64,000 bases of DNA from Ectocarpus siliculosus (taxonomy: Eukaryota; Sar; Phaeophyceae; Ectocarpales; Ectocarpaceae). The stretch is from contig FN647849.1 of NCBI GenBank assembly GCA_000310025.1, positions 286,793-350,792 of the forward strand, in the 5' to 3' direction. Of the stretch, positions 49,901 to 62,100 are shown in pieces. Both the position numbers and the translations under genes were made by a program. Numbering within the stretch: position 1 is the stretch's first letter; each line of letters begins with the position of its first letter. Under the pieces are notes generated by a model. That model saw only the letters and a list, made by a program, of their open reading frames with translations, did not search any database and was not told the DNA's origin.

Positions 49901-52900
49901 GAGACTGGGGGTATGCTTTGTACGACGGTTCTAGTTCCTCAATGCAGGGGATAATGCTTTGACAACCAGCAGACAGCAAAGCGCGAAGAAGTACATCCCG
50001 GTCGATCAAAAGGGGAAAGGGAGGGCATCCACCGGGAAAACGAATACAACAACGCATGCAAATAGGTGAAGCGCCTAAAGAACCGAATGCACCAACAGTA
50101 AGAGAAACCTCCTCCGAACCATTACAATACAGTCAGTAGCAACAGCCACGACGGCATCAACCTTCAACGATATCTACAACAACAGAAGCGACAACAACAG
50201 CGATACCTGAGAGCGAAGGTTTGCGTAGGCCTTCTCCCAAGCCTGGCACTTTCTGTTCTTCTCCTTGTACGCCTCCTGCACGTGACAACGATTCAGTGTT
50301 TACGCTTAAAACAGGATAAAGATCGCCCAGCCGTTTTTTCTCTCGCCCGTACAAAGACTTCAACGCTACCCCTTCCACTGCAATATTATCTCAACGGGTC
50401 GTCTTTCTGTGACTGTATGTTAATGTCCTAAGACGTGTTATTGCCGTGTTCAAGCCTTAGTCTCTCAACATTCGCCGCAATATCAAAGAAGGCCACGCGT
50501 ATTCAACGTTACGTTCATAGAGAGGGCGCATACATAGGGGGCTCCCCGTGCATCACGACTCAGGGTTAGGGTTGGGGATAGGGATAGGGTTAGCCTACCA
50601 AGGTGGAGACCCCTATTGCTGCGCCAGAGGTGAGGCCAATCGAGCGTTGACTACAAGGTGTCGCTTTGACGAGACCCAGGAGACTTGACCATTGTTCATG
50701 GGCGAAAGAGGAAAAGTACTATCTCCTACTTTGAATGGATACACGTGTGGGTTTCGTTTCTTTCCGAACCGGGGTAGAAGGGAAACGTTGGGGGCACCAC
50801 GGCACGTTGCATGCGGGTATTTTGCGCATTTTTGTGTCGTATGGTGCCTTTTTGCTTTGAGTGCGTGATACAAGAGCAGTCCATGGCACGCTTTGGAGAG
50901 AGACTGCTGCCGTTCATGTTTCTTTGCAGTCGATATTGATACCAAGGACAAGTCGGCCTGACAATCGCCTGTGCCCGGTTTCACATCCTCGAGACCCATT
51001 TATTCACACGCGCCACCAAGCTTCCGATCGCGCCGAGGCACGACCTCAATGAACTGACCATCGTGACGTTTTCTATTCGTTCTTTGCCGAGTGAACAGAG
51101 TGGCACTGTAGTTGTACCTGCAGATCGACGAGCTCCTTCGTCCTCACGCGGAGCTTGTGCTCCATCTCCCGGTGCTTCTGGTCGGCCGCGGCGTTCTGGT
51201 TTCTCATCTGCATCCACAGGACAGCAACGCCTTTCCGTTACAGACAAACGAGTAATCGCCTACTTGCGCTGTGCAGCAGGCGATCGGAACCAAGGAACAG
51301 GGTCTACGTCGATGGCCGTCAAAGGGGAAATAAGAAAAGCCGATTGTAGCACCATGACGGCACTTATTGGCTCCACTACCCCATGTTCATGCTCCTGATA
51401 TTTTGTCGTGCATGGTAGACCGCTCGTCACCGTCTGTTCCACCTGATGCCGGCTGATATTACGGTAGGGGGGTGGCATTTGTTTGGGTGCAATCATATAC
51501 TTTTTGGAGACAGCGTGTAGCCCTGTTTCGGTGATCTTTCGGTGAAATAGAAAGCGGCCAATAGGTTTACGTGGAGTGCGTCTCCCCACCCGAAATTGTT
51601 TGATGAGGTGCCGAATAGGAGCACCACTCGTCAGAGGGGAAATAAACAATGCCGCTGGTCGCATCTTGCCGGCAGCTCTTGCCCCACCACATGTTACAGC
51701 TCCCGTCCCATGATATCATGCGTGGTAGTCCCATGATATCATGCGTGGTAGACCGTTCTTCATCGCCCGTTCCACCTGCTGCGCCCGGCGGCGTCGTTCA
51801 CCTGCATGGTCACGCGTCCTTGCTCGTGCTTCAGCTTGGCCACTTCACCCTTGAGCACGGAGGTGGCCTCGGCCCCCCTCTGGTTCTCCAGGAGCATCTG
51901 GGAGAACAAGAAACCCAGAGTCTCGTTGGCGAGCTCGGCCGTCCGGAGGGCCGCCTGCGAAGAGCTGTGGTGGTTGGGCTCCTTCAGGGCCTCCTGGTGG
52001 TGGTGTGGATTCGAGTGTATCGCCGGAAAAAAACACGGCAGTACAGCGGTGCCGTTGTGGAATGATAGCGCGTTAATCACGAGGTCCTCCGAGCAGATGT
52101 TGGAATGTTCACTCCTGTATGCAGCACATTTCGGTGGGTAGGAATAGGATGGCGGAATAGGATCGCAAATGAAGAAGACCGGGTCCGGCGAAACACTGCG
52201 GTCGTCTTCCGTCTGAGCACATGTTGGAATTTTCACTCCTCCACGACTGACGTATTTCGGGAGGGAAGGTATGTAGGATCGGACAGTGTAAAATGCTGCG
52301 CCCGGCGACAACACTGCAGTCGCCTTTCGTCTGAGCAGATGTTGGTATATTTACTCCTCTGTGACTCACGCTTCGACATGTATGTCGTATAGGATCGTAC
52401 AATGCCGTATCCGGTGATACTGCTGTCGTCGTCTTCTCATGAGCAGATATTGGGATTTTCACTCCTCCTCCACTCCTCCACGACACACAATTCGGCAGGG
52501 ATTTGTTTAGGCAGGATCGCACGCACCATGTGGAATACCGTGTCAACGATAACGCTTCGGTCCTCTTCGATACCTCATGTCAAAAACGTGAGAATATCGC
52601 GAGGCACACATCCGCGACGGCACCAAACACTTCGCATGTTGAGAGAAGAAACCTCTAGGAATTCATTGTGAGATCGACAAATTTCGGTCACGAGGCGGGG
52701 CCCAGCGGTATCGTGCAAGGCCTTCGACACAGGGCAGCTCCACGGATATCTCGTGTGTGAAACCGGCGCGCACGAGAACGGGCACAAACAATGGCAGGCA
52801 CTAACCGTGGGGTGAGGTTCGATGTTCAACTGTCAATGGGAATGCACACCGAAAAACCGGGTCGCGCCATTATCTAGAACTGTTTTCACTCTCTCATGCG

Positions 52901-54080
52901 CCAACTGTTAGTACTCCGTGTCCAAATAGGTTCCCGGTAGTCTACCCAGGTTTCCCAAAGTAAGCAAAAATGCTGGGTAAAAGTAAGAATCGGCGAAGGT
53001 GAGGGTTAGGGTTAGGTTGTGCGTGCCCCCTGTCTTGTCTTTCTTCGTGGTAAACTACTAACGTTCCTTTGCGTAGGCAGTCCTAGGTTTAACACCCACG
53101 ACTACCGCCAGATCGCAGCACGACGAGGCAAAAAATCTCTCTGAACGATCGCATGATGTCCTGCAACACCTCAAAGGACGCGAAACGAGTACGGTACCTC
53201 GAACACAATCCTACGGAGGGAGCTCGGCTCGAGGCCCAACGTGAGGTCCTGAATTTCTGACTCGTCGAGGCCGTGGCCACAGGTTGGGCAAGCCTGGCTC
53301 TGGCCGAAGTGGCGGAAGGCGCAGGACTCGCAGAACAGATGCCCACACCGAGTCACATAGCACGAGCCGGTCCCCTCCTGGCGGGGAAGTGCGACGGGGT
53401 GCGGCTGAGTGAATTAAGGGTGGATTGGGTTTGGCGAACATCAGTCGAGCGATAGGTGGAGTGATGGGGGGGGGGAATTGAAAGAATGAGTAACCTAATC
53501 TAGGAGTGTTGAGCAGATTGATTCGTGAACGCACTAGTTCCTGCACGAATATGGACCCCCGGCGGGTGCAGTGACATGCAGATGGTCTCTGTTGTGATGA
53601 AACCTGAAACGCCTCCTTGCTGTGGTAGCACAACCCGATGCACCTTCCCTGAGGACAAGGCATAGACAGACACGCAGGTGGAGTGAGTTTCGTCGATACG
53701 CTGGCTATAGAACTTGCACTGTTCACTCGACTAGAATTTCCTCTGATACGATTCATTCCATGTGGTGTCACGCGATCACGCTTGCTTGATGCTACCACCG
53801 AAGCCGGGATCCTCCTCTTCTTGCCGATCGAACTCCATATTTTCCGCTGCCAATTTAACCAAGGTACAATACTGTTCATAGATTTCTCCAGCAACCTCAA
53901 GTGATTTCATGAATCATCTTGGTATTCCACACTGCGTGTGCAGGAAGTATCCCAAAGGACCTATGCAACAAGGTGTTCCGGACATGAATGAGGGAGAAGA
54001 GCGTTCCATTGTTGTCTCACATTCCAGCACATGTTGCACCGGTGCGGCAAGGTTTGGCCCGGCGCCCCTTCTTGTATCAT
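46916..54080 (-). CDS. RING + coiled-coil protein, HEI10/CCNB1IP1/Zip3-like
   Basis: Minus-strand exons are 54080-54021, 53377-53198, 51993-51802, 51207-51118, 50275-50207, 48762-48675, 48316-48132 and 47074-46916 (TAG), giving about 340 residues. Joining exons 1 and 2 makes a C3HC4 RING at residues 15-55: RCNMCWN, then CYVTRCGHLFCESC, then ACPTC. A coiled coil follows (TSVLKGEVAKLKHEQGRV, KHREMEHKLRVRTKELVDLQ, EKNRKCQAWEKAYANL). The tail is Gly/Ser/Pro/Arg-rich. RING, coiled coil and disordered tail in this order and size (family members about 280-305 residues) is the Zip3/HEI10 layout: SUMO or ubiquitin ligases that mark meiotic crossover sites. The assignment rests on architecture. A short segment between the RING and the coiled coil may be missing, because no phase-0 exon was found there. 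The last donor lies in a GTGAGT microsatellite. Confidence 0.82.
48057..48136. repeat. (CA)n then (ACTCAC)n microsatellite
   Basis: CA dinucleotides pass into hexanucleotide ACTCAC repeats. On the minus strand the hexamer is GTGAGT, the consensus 5' splice site, and the RING gene's penultimate exon ends at its edge (48132). Confidence 0.9.
50562..50597. repeat. Interstitial telomere-like repeat
   Basis: Degenerate TTAGGG and ATAGGG units (GGGTTAGGGTTGGGGATAGG) lie in the intron of the RING gene between 48763 and 50206-side exons' neighbour 50276-51117. A second short tract (GAGGGTTAGGGTTAGG) occurs at about 53001-53017. Confidence 0.7.
52085..52560. repeat. Diverged 108-124-bp tandem repeat, about 4 copies
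   Basis: Units start with GAGCAGATGTTGG or a close variant at 52091, 52215, 52333 and 52441. Each also holds TTCACTCCTC, an AGGATCG word and a CCGGCGA-ACACTGC-like block. It lies in an intron of the RING gene and creates spurious open frames on both strands. Confidence 0.85.
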
Positions 54081-55487
54081 CGTTCCAGGTCAGGAATCGC
54101 ACCCCTGTCAGAGGAATCGGAGGTTAACAACGACCGGGGTTGGGGCAAGGTCAGTTGTTGGCGCCCATTGTGCAAACCCCGTCTGATGGCCACGCTCAAT
54201 GAGAATTCAAGGGGGGTCCTCCGGGGACAATGTTGAGCCCGCTACGTGCCAGATGATGAAACGTATTCCGCGCCCGAAAGATAAGAGCGTTGTTCCTCAA
54301 GAAATACATACATGTATTCTTCCGTGGCAGGCACTCGTTGGAGCGAGCGGCGGCACGCAGCAGGCACCCGACGACGAAATATTGTCAGGATTCCATGAGC
54401 GGCGCCCCATGTATTCGAAAACACCGAGCACGGCACGAGCAAACAACGGAGAGGAGGGGGGAGATGGGGCTCCGGCACGGCTACTTATGTTTTTCTTGCT
54501 TCGATGGCCTGCGAAACAATGGAGCTAAGAGGTGAAGACCTATATCTTTCAGCTCGTCTCAGCTTAGATTCACTCTCGGGCCCGAGGTTAAACCGCAGAC
54601 TATATGGAATTCGGTTCAACCCGTCCTCCCAGCACGCCAGCACACGTTGGAGACAAGAGGACACGGAAACCAACCAAAGTATTATTTGCTCGCTAAATGT
54701 TTGGATGCAAATCGACGCCGACACGTTGATGCCTGACACACCGAGAACAAGAGGTCAACACGCTTTGTGACAGAATATTCTGAAGTTTCAGGTATGCCTT
54801 TGGCATTTGATCATACTCCGTACACGTTTGCAGTACCCGAAAGTACAGTCCGCTCGAATTACCCTGCCGCCCATCCGCGTTTTTTGTGTTTCTCTCGGAA
54901 ACAAACACACATTCACTTCCCGACTGCATTTGAGCTCAGTTGCAGCGAGGATATACAATGAGGTATCGCGTATGTTTTCACGACCAACTATTGCTACCAG
55001 TGCTCTCAACAACTAGTATGCTTCGACTAGTGGATGTTTACGCCTGGTACTCAGCACAATCTGTCCATCAAGCGGGGGGACAGGTGGTAAAAGACCAACC
55101 CACTTTCATTCTTTCATTTCATTAGACACCAGGCGAGGATGGACTCCCCAAGGGGCAATGAAGACTTTCAGTTTTCACCTGCAAGACTGGAATCTAACAA
55201 TGGGAGCAGTATACTTTCTGGGGCCCTGCCACGCTTGTGCGTTCGTGTTGTAGCAATATTGAGCAAGATTGCGAGAATACACCCCCGCTGAAGCGTCTTC
55301 CTTTGCTGGGTGCCGTAGCAGACCACGCTGTAGGTCTGCCTCAAGAATCACACCCTGTTCCCACGCTGCTGCTGTAGACTGCTGTGCACGGTACAGCAGC
55401 AGCACCTGTAGCCTGTAACCCTATGCTGTTAGTCCAAATGGCCAATGACAGACGATGCTTGAGTGTGATGTTCTTGGGGTTACATAG
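54081..55487. other. Intergenic, nothing firm
   Basis: A plus frame at 54199-54528 (about 109 codons, containing PRPKDKSVVPQEIH) is open but has no recognised domain and no splice partner. No other supportable feature was seen. Confidence 0.4.
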
Positions 55488-55932
55488 TTATCCGCGTGTT
55501 GCCAGCGCTCGAGCACACAGCAGAAGCATGTGTGCATGACGCTGGGTCTGTGAGGCAACTGCTCTATGTAGACGTTTCGCGGTGTTGGGCACCTGTTTCC
55601 TTTCGCAAATGCACAACAAAACTGGCTGCGCGGTAGCACAGTCGCGTGATAGGCTTACGGTCTCGCCATGTGCCCACCCAAGCGCTAGCTACAAAGTTGT
55701 GCACGGAGTTTGCGACATGTTTGTTTCCTCTCTCTCTCTCTCTCTCTGACTCCCTCCGCGAGGAGCACGAGTGAACAGAGAGGCAGATGTTTGGCCGGCT
55801 CTCTCTTTGGTTCAAATTTCAAACCAAATAAGAGAGGTTGAAGTTTCTCACCTCTGGCTGCTTCGACTTGGAGATTGCGACGGCAAGGAAACTCAAGACT
55901 TCCTCCACCGTGTCGATCCAACGAGAACGAGA
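55488..55932 (-). CDS. Two 3' exons of an unidentified gene (tentative)
   Basis: Minus-strand segments 55932-55852 (27 codons, SRSRWIDTVEEVLSFLAVAI, GTGAGA donor) and 55592-55488 (34 codons plus TAA) are both phase 0 and join cleanly. The product would be helical and partly basic. Further minus-strand exons may lie at 56600-57530, where several open frames have plausible donors (for example the GTATGT at about 56697), but their phases could not be reconciled. I do not recognise the gene. Confidence 0.33.
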
Positions 55933-58181
55933 CTCGTCGATATGTGTGCACACTCTCGTCGATCACTCTATGTAGCGATGTAGCGCCCTTCTCTCTCTCG
56001 CCAGATTTTTTTTTTTCCGTGCCCCCCCTTCTTCATTTCGATGGGTACCCTCATCTTGGTTCTGAGTGTTCGCGGGGCCCCTAATGATCTCCTCACGTGT
56101 GCTGCGCTACGCTGTTGAAGGAGAGAGCACGGGTACATAGCTACGCCGTGTCGTGTGAGTGCAGCGAAAGTGTAGAGGGAGGAAAACGGAGTACCTGGAT
56201 TTCTCGAGGATAACCCCTTGGATTTGGTCGTACCCAACAGCTGTGGGGTGCAGAGCATCAGTTTGGGAACACGGCTGCTGTGTCCGTTGGGCCTTTGCCG
56301 AAATAAACACCGCCCGTTGCCTCTGCTGGGCAGCTCGGCACAGCTCTCACGCTCTTTGGGGGGTAGAGTCAGGACGGAGATCCTTGGGTGGACGGAGAAC
56401 GGGAGATTTGCTACGGCTTCCTTTGTGCTGTGGTTTCGAGAGCAAAGCACAGGGGCTAGTTGCTCTTGCCGCAGGGGGGGAGGTGCCGCATGATGCGAGG
56501 CATGGACAATCCACGACATCATGGGACCCATCTTGCAGACGGCAATGATCGGGTAAGTTCGTACCACAGCAGCTCTTGTGCAGAGACGAGATGCACGATG
56601 CGGGCCTGGACTTGAGACTGATTCTGACCTGCTTCAGGAGTGCATTGGCAATCCCTGTCCCCTGCAGATGAAGAAAGCGTGTAGAGTGTAAAACATACCA
56701 AAGGCTCTTGCACCGCAGGAATCCAGGTGGCGTACCGTACGGCGCAGTTTGGTGCACCGCTGCTTTGTACTGTCCTAGCGTGGATTTGCACGGAAGCCGT
56801 GCGACAAGTACACATGTAGATATACACATAGTATCGCCTGTGTGGGTTGGCCACACTCTTTCGGGGGACCGAAAGATAAGGAGGTCTTACTCAACAGGCT
56901 CGGCTCTTTTAGATGTATACATGTACAGAGTACAGAACGAGTTCCTCTTTCTCAGATCCGGTGAGTCTTGCCCATCCACAGCACCGCCGCCGTTCGAGAG
57001 CAGGAGCAAAGGAGGCGGGGTAGAAATCAATGAGCACGTCAAATATCGAAGGCCACACCCACAAAACTGCAAACATCTCACGCTCGAAGCTTGTTCCCAC
57101 CACGTGTTCGAGAAGGTTCCCGTGCGACTCTGTTGTCGATTGGTTCTGTGTTTCGTTGACGGCCCCGCGGGTGGGAGACGATACTGATCCACCTGTAATC
57201 GGAGATGAGGATGCAGAGTGTGTCTATCGGATAGCAGCGTTCTGGCGCCTGCCAGACTTGTTGCGGGAAAGCTCTCGGTAGCAGCCCGATCATGAACGGC
57301 GTTTGAAGAGAACGGGACGGCCACCTTTCCAGATTTTCCCCGTACACCAGTACCTCTGCGGTATCGTGCAGTTCGTTGGCACTTGGGGGTAGGCATTCGT
57401 CGGCACTTCCTTGCAGCCACCACAGCAGCAGTCCGTCCAGTCCCTCAGCGAGAGATCCAGCTCGACCGCCACAAAAGCTCCGAGACAAGACGGTCAGCGT
57501 GATCTCGTCTGCTTTTTGTAGCAGTGGCAAGTCTCAAGAAGTGTCGCCATCTCCGATCGCCGTAGATCGAGACAGCGCAACTCGTTGGCGGTAGTCGAGA
57601 AGAGCAACATGCGGCCGTTTGTTCTTGCTGTGCTTATCTTGTAGTGAGAACAGCATTACCAACCCCCTTGTGGCCGTATTTCGTGTTGTGCCTACCTAGC
57701 AAGAACAGCACCACTTCTTTTTGGAAAACACCCATACAATCACAGAAAAACTACACTTTCTCGTTTGGCTAAATTAGCACCGGGTCCGCCGCTTAGTCTA
57801 GGGGCGTGGCTAGCCCCGACGACCGTCACGTTTGTTGAAACTAGCCGGCAAGTAGCCTAGTACCGCCCGACGGGTAGAGGGTAGGGTCCACCCCTCGCTC
57901 GTTCGGTTCTCACCCCTTTCCTTTTTTGGTATTTGTTGCTTGGTTGGGTTTCATGCGGGTAGGCGTCCACGTCTGCGACAAGAGGTGCTATTTATTTATT
58001 TTTTTTTTTCTGCGCCACTCCGTCATGCTCGAAGTAGGAAGGAACGGATTGGCCATCGGTGATCTGTCCTGTGGGAACAACAACTCCGTCCTGGTAAAAT
58101 GGTCTAACCGCTAAGGCATGCATAAACATGAGTACACCCGACCCGCGCGCCATTTGCCGTTTTTTTTTTTCCTTACGCCAG
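55933..58181. other. Unresolved, possible upstream exons of the minus-strand gene
   Basis: Minus-strand frames at about 57365-57530 (DEITLTVLSRSFCGGRAGSL) and at 56620-56660 (GTGIANALLKQ after a TCTGCAG acceptor) look protein-like but are not joined in a consistent phase. A CT-rich run lies at 55729-55747. No confident call. Confidence 0.3.
58100..58181 (+). repeat. TGGTCTAAC repeat next to a 3' splice site (copy 5)
   Basis: TGGTCTAACCGCTAAGGCATG, then an ACATGAGTACACCC block shared with copy 2 (as TATGAGTACACCC), then a T-run and a CAG acceptor at 58181. Upstream sequence from about 58055 weakly matches the longer copies. Confidence 0.6.
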
Positions 58182-58599
58182 GCTGTCCACCAAACGTGCT
58201 GCCGCCGACGCCGACGCCCGCGGCCGCTGAGCGCAACGGCTCGACGTGCGACTGTGGTAGTTAGTGTTGCTTCTGCTACGCTGGCGGCGGTGGTGCTGGT
58301 GTTGGCCGTCGTTGCCCACCCTACTGCTGCCGCTACTAGCACTGCTGCTGCTGCTTCGACGTGGTCGAGTGGTACCTCAGGTACGTAGTTCCTACCTCTA
58401 CAACTTCTGTTTCAGGCAAGTTCCTGACACAATTTTTGTTATGTTTTTGTATGTGCAGGCAACAACAGACAACAATCTCCAGACACGCCTGGCCTGCCGA
58501 AAGGACGTAGATGTACTTGCCTACTTGTCGGGGTTCCTCCGTGTATCTCTTGCTGGCACTTCGCAAGCTCCTACCTCCGTCGAACTTTGTATCTTGCAG
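58182..58599 (+). CDS. Two tentative exons with a membrane segment
   Basis: Segment 58182-58380 encodes a basic stretch followed by a hydrophobic segment (VVSVASATLAAVVLVLAVV) and a Ser/Thr/Ala-rich stretch, ending at a GTACGT donor. Segment 58459-58599 has good splice sites, but its best-looking frame (RLACRKDVDVLAYLSGFLRV) is not the one that the upstream phase dictates. It could be the start of a type II membrane protein or simply intronic sequence. The TGGTCTAAC repeat abuts its 5' side. Confidence 0.25.
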
Positions 58600-58659
58600 G
58601 TGTGTAGAAAATTCTGGTGACCACACACGCTTGGGATGGCATGCGGTGTACGTGGCTGC

Positions 58660-58880
58660 TACCGTAGGTTGCGTAAGATATCACACCCCGTGGACCGATT
58701 CTCCAAGCTCGATTACCCCACGAAGAAGAGGATGCCGAAATTGAAGTATACGATTTCGGAAAGCTCTCGACGAAACGGTTCCAATGCCGCCATTTTCAGC
58801 ACCATCGCTGCTTTTCTTGCCGAGATACCGAGCTTCGAAAATTGGCCCAGGGGACGTGATATCTTATGCAGCCTACGGTA
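58660..58880. mobile_element. MITE-like element, TACCGTAGG family (copy 2)
   Basis: This 221-base element starts TACCGTAGGTTGCGTAAGAT and its right end is the inverted copy (ATCTTATGCAGCCTACGGTA). The internal sequence resembles 13633-13893. No coding capacity is visible. Confidence 0.85.
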
Positions 58881-59103
58881 CGTTGCTGCCTGTGTTTTGG
58901 CGAGGGGGAGGAGGAGCGGCGTGGAAAGCGGTTTGATGAACCGTCCTTGCATCGTTTCGCTCGTGCACAGTCGATCCGTACGTTCCACGAACACATCAAA
59001 CCACATCGAGATCCATCGTCCGACACCATCATCTTTCTGTGTGGTAAATAGTGGTCAACCGTACCGTAAACCTTTTTTACCATACCACAATAAAATCGTG
59101 CAG

Positions 59104-62100
59104 GAGGAACCGTGGTCCCAACCCCGTGGGGTTTGAGAGGCGGCGGGGGGCAGGGGGGAAGAGGGGGCGGCAAGGGGGCGACGCCGCCTGCGTACGCTCG
59201 AACCCCCCCCCGAGACGGCGTTCTCTACGATGAGCTGGAGGTGCACTGGGGAGCTACCGCCAGGTACGGCCTTACGTGGCGCATCGTGATGTGCAGAACC
59301 GACTGCTGTCCGTAAGGAGATGGTAAATAGGTTCGCAGCTGGGCCAAAAAAAACGTACTTTATTGCACAACATGGAGGGCCACAAATGTGGAGTTTGGTA
59401 TTCCGGTGAAGCATGCCACACCGATGAAGGGTGTGCGACCGCTGTTGTTGGTTAGCATGCAGATGAGAGGTCGGGAAGCTCGCCAGCTGCGCAGGTGCCC
59501 TAGCCAATGAGCGGGAAGTGGGAGTATGTGTCCAAGGAAACGACGGGGGGGGGCGCACGACCAGATACAGCAGAGCAGCAACAATAGACAAATGATCCAA
59601 ACATCCAAAACCAAATATGACTCTTTCTTGCCAAGCGTCCTGAAAGCAGCAGGGACAGGCAACCAGCAAAATCTCCGCAGGTCTGGCTCACGTTTGTTAC
59701 TGACAATGCGATGAGTAACTTGGGAGGATACAGCAGTGAAGCTTTGGTAGTGAAGTCGACTCCTTTCTCGTTTCTCGGACAAGGGAGAGCAACCGTTTCG
59801 GATCCAACAGGCCAAACCGATACCGGGCGCGTGTTTTGGGTGCTCTATGTTGCACGAAATCGGCCTCTCCGCGTGGGGCATTGGATGGTGTTTTTCTGTT
59901 TGGCATAACTACCGTGCGTCTGGTTGCTGATGCCGGTGCTTCTGTTCCTGTTGTTGTTGCTATTGCTGTTGCTGCTGCTATCGATTCGTTGGATGGTCCC
60001 TGCTTTCTTCTGGGATGGGCTTGGTGTTTCTCAGGGAGATCAAGAAGGCTTACTACCGCCTGGCTGTGCAGCATCACCCAGACAAGAAGCCCGGAGATTC
60101 GCAATCTGAGGTCAGTGCCTTATACCCCCAACCGCTCTTCCGCTGAGACTTTTAACCTTTTCGGCACAACGATTACGGCGATGTGTCATAACTTGTCTTA
60201 CCCTTGCCACCGCTTTTTTTGGGAGCATGCATAAAGTTGCGAGAAAAGTTTATGGTTGCAAACTTTTCTCATGTACGCTATTTTCGGGAGTAAAAAGTTG
60301 CGCCAACATTTTGGAAACTTTTCCTTTTGACAATAATCGCGCGATCCGGAGCAAAGTTTGCAAAATTTTCTTGTGTCAAAAGTGTCGATCAACGGTACCA
60401 ATTTCTCGCCGAGACTTCCCACTACCGTAAGGTTGCGAGTCAACGCACAGGGGTGCGATTGATTTTCAAAGCTTATTTTCTCCACAACCAGGAGGGTGCG
60501 AGCGCCAACCAATACTTCTCAGGAAAGCTCTCGATGACATATTTCCATGACCGCCCTTTTCGACAGCAGTGGTATTCTAACCTCCTGGTTGTGGAGAAAA
60601 TTACGCTTTGAAAATCGTTGGCACCCGTGTGCGCTGACTCGCAACCGTACGGTAATCAGACTTCCCGCCAATCCACGTCAAGCACAACCTACCACACACG
60701 TCGACCCTCTCCCACCACGCACACGCGCACGACTCACGCGATAGATAAACGGCCAAGTCAGCATACTTGATCGACGAGTTGGAATTGCCTGCGATGGCCG
60801 CAGCTGTGTAGAGTACGTAGACAACACATGTTTGTAGAGTCTGCGTCAACAATTTGTGTTGGATGTGAGCATGATTTAGGTCTTCCTGCCTTCGATTGGA
60901 GGGCATAACGCCAGGTTTTGTGCCACCAACTCGTTTGCCAAGCTTTTTGTTGCACGCTTTGGCAGGTTTCGCGATGTGGGGTGTGCCCGCTTCTCGCCGT
61001 TACTCAATAAACAACAAATGATCTCGTGCCTCCGCTTCCCACCAGTCCCGTGAAGAAATTTTCTTCGCCCCAGTGAGCGTGCAATAAATAACAATGAAAG
61101 TAGTTTCAACAAAAGCCCGACCAAAAGGGGCCCCAAAACTTCAACTTTTCTCGCAAGTTTATGCTCCCAAAAAAAGGCAGTGTGAGGGACACATTTTTTT
61201 TGTGCCAAACTTAGTGCCAGAAATGGTCGTGGTTTCATCCTGATGACGTCTGTGCAGACGCGCTTCCCTCTTTCATTGACATTTTTTTGTTGGTCTACTA
61301 ACAATCTGCTTGTTCTTTTTACGTGTTCGATCGCTGCTGTTGCTGCCGGGCTCGGCAGGACCGGTTCAAGCGGGTGAGCGAAGCGTACCAGATCCTCCAG
61401 GACGATAGTGTCAGGTATGCACCTCTTCAACAATAGACCCTCCAGAGTGGGCTCACACGTACGCGAAGCACAAAACTGAAAGGGACCCCGCATGTCCTCT
61501 AGCACACGAGGTATACCGCCTGCAATGACCGGAACATTCCACGGAAGATTCCATCTCCAAAAAAAGGGTGGCACTCCAGAGTCTGTAGCAACGATGTGGT
61601 CGTAGGTGGCCCATGTCCTCTAATGCACAAGTTACACACCCCCTGAGAAGAACGGAATTTTCCACGGAACATTCCGTCTCCGTAGATGACCCTCCTCACT
61701 TCTTCTGGGTGGCTACCATGCTAACGGCCATCGGGCTCGTTTTTTTTTCTTTGCATTTCTGAATTGTAGTGCCCATGTCAAGTGTGTCTTCGGCGACGTC
61801 TGGCATTCTGGCGCCTTTGTGTTCGTTGGTCAATTTCCTCGCTTTGTTCTATGATCGCGTGTGTGATAATTTCGATGGGTCCTTGTTTTATTGACGTGTG
61901 TGTACCCTTGGTGTGGTAGATGGATTGTGGACACGGCAGGCGTCTTTCTGTCAGCTAAACCGGTATGGGCGTTAGAAGGCTCCATTTTCTACTTAAGCAG
62001 AGACTGGTGCGGTTTTAAGCGTTAAAGATGGCAACAATGGGGAGGGAATGGGAGTGCCTTCCAGATTCTCGCCAGCTACTTGAAGCTTTTTTAGGCGTCC

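Noticed and set aside
52109-52546. 145-codon minus-strand frame
   Set aside because: It is produced by the diverged 108-124-base tandem repeat.
53110-53161. Segment DIMRSFREIF as RING-gene exon 3
   Set aside because: It would need a 37-base intron, implausibly short for this genome; left unresolved.
56347-56856. Possible Alba-like segment (GTGIANALLKQ) on the minus strand
   Set aside because: The similarity is too short and no flanking Alba motifs were found in phase.
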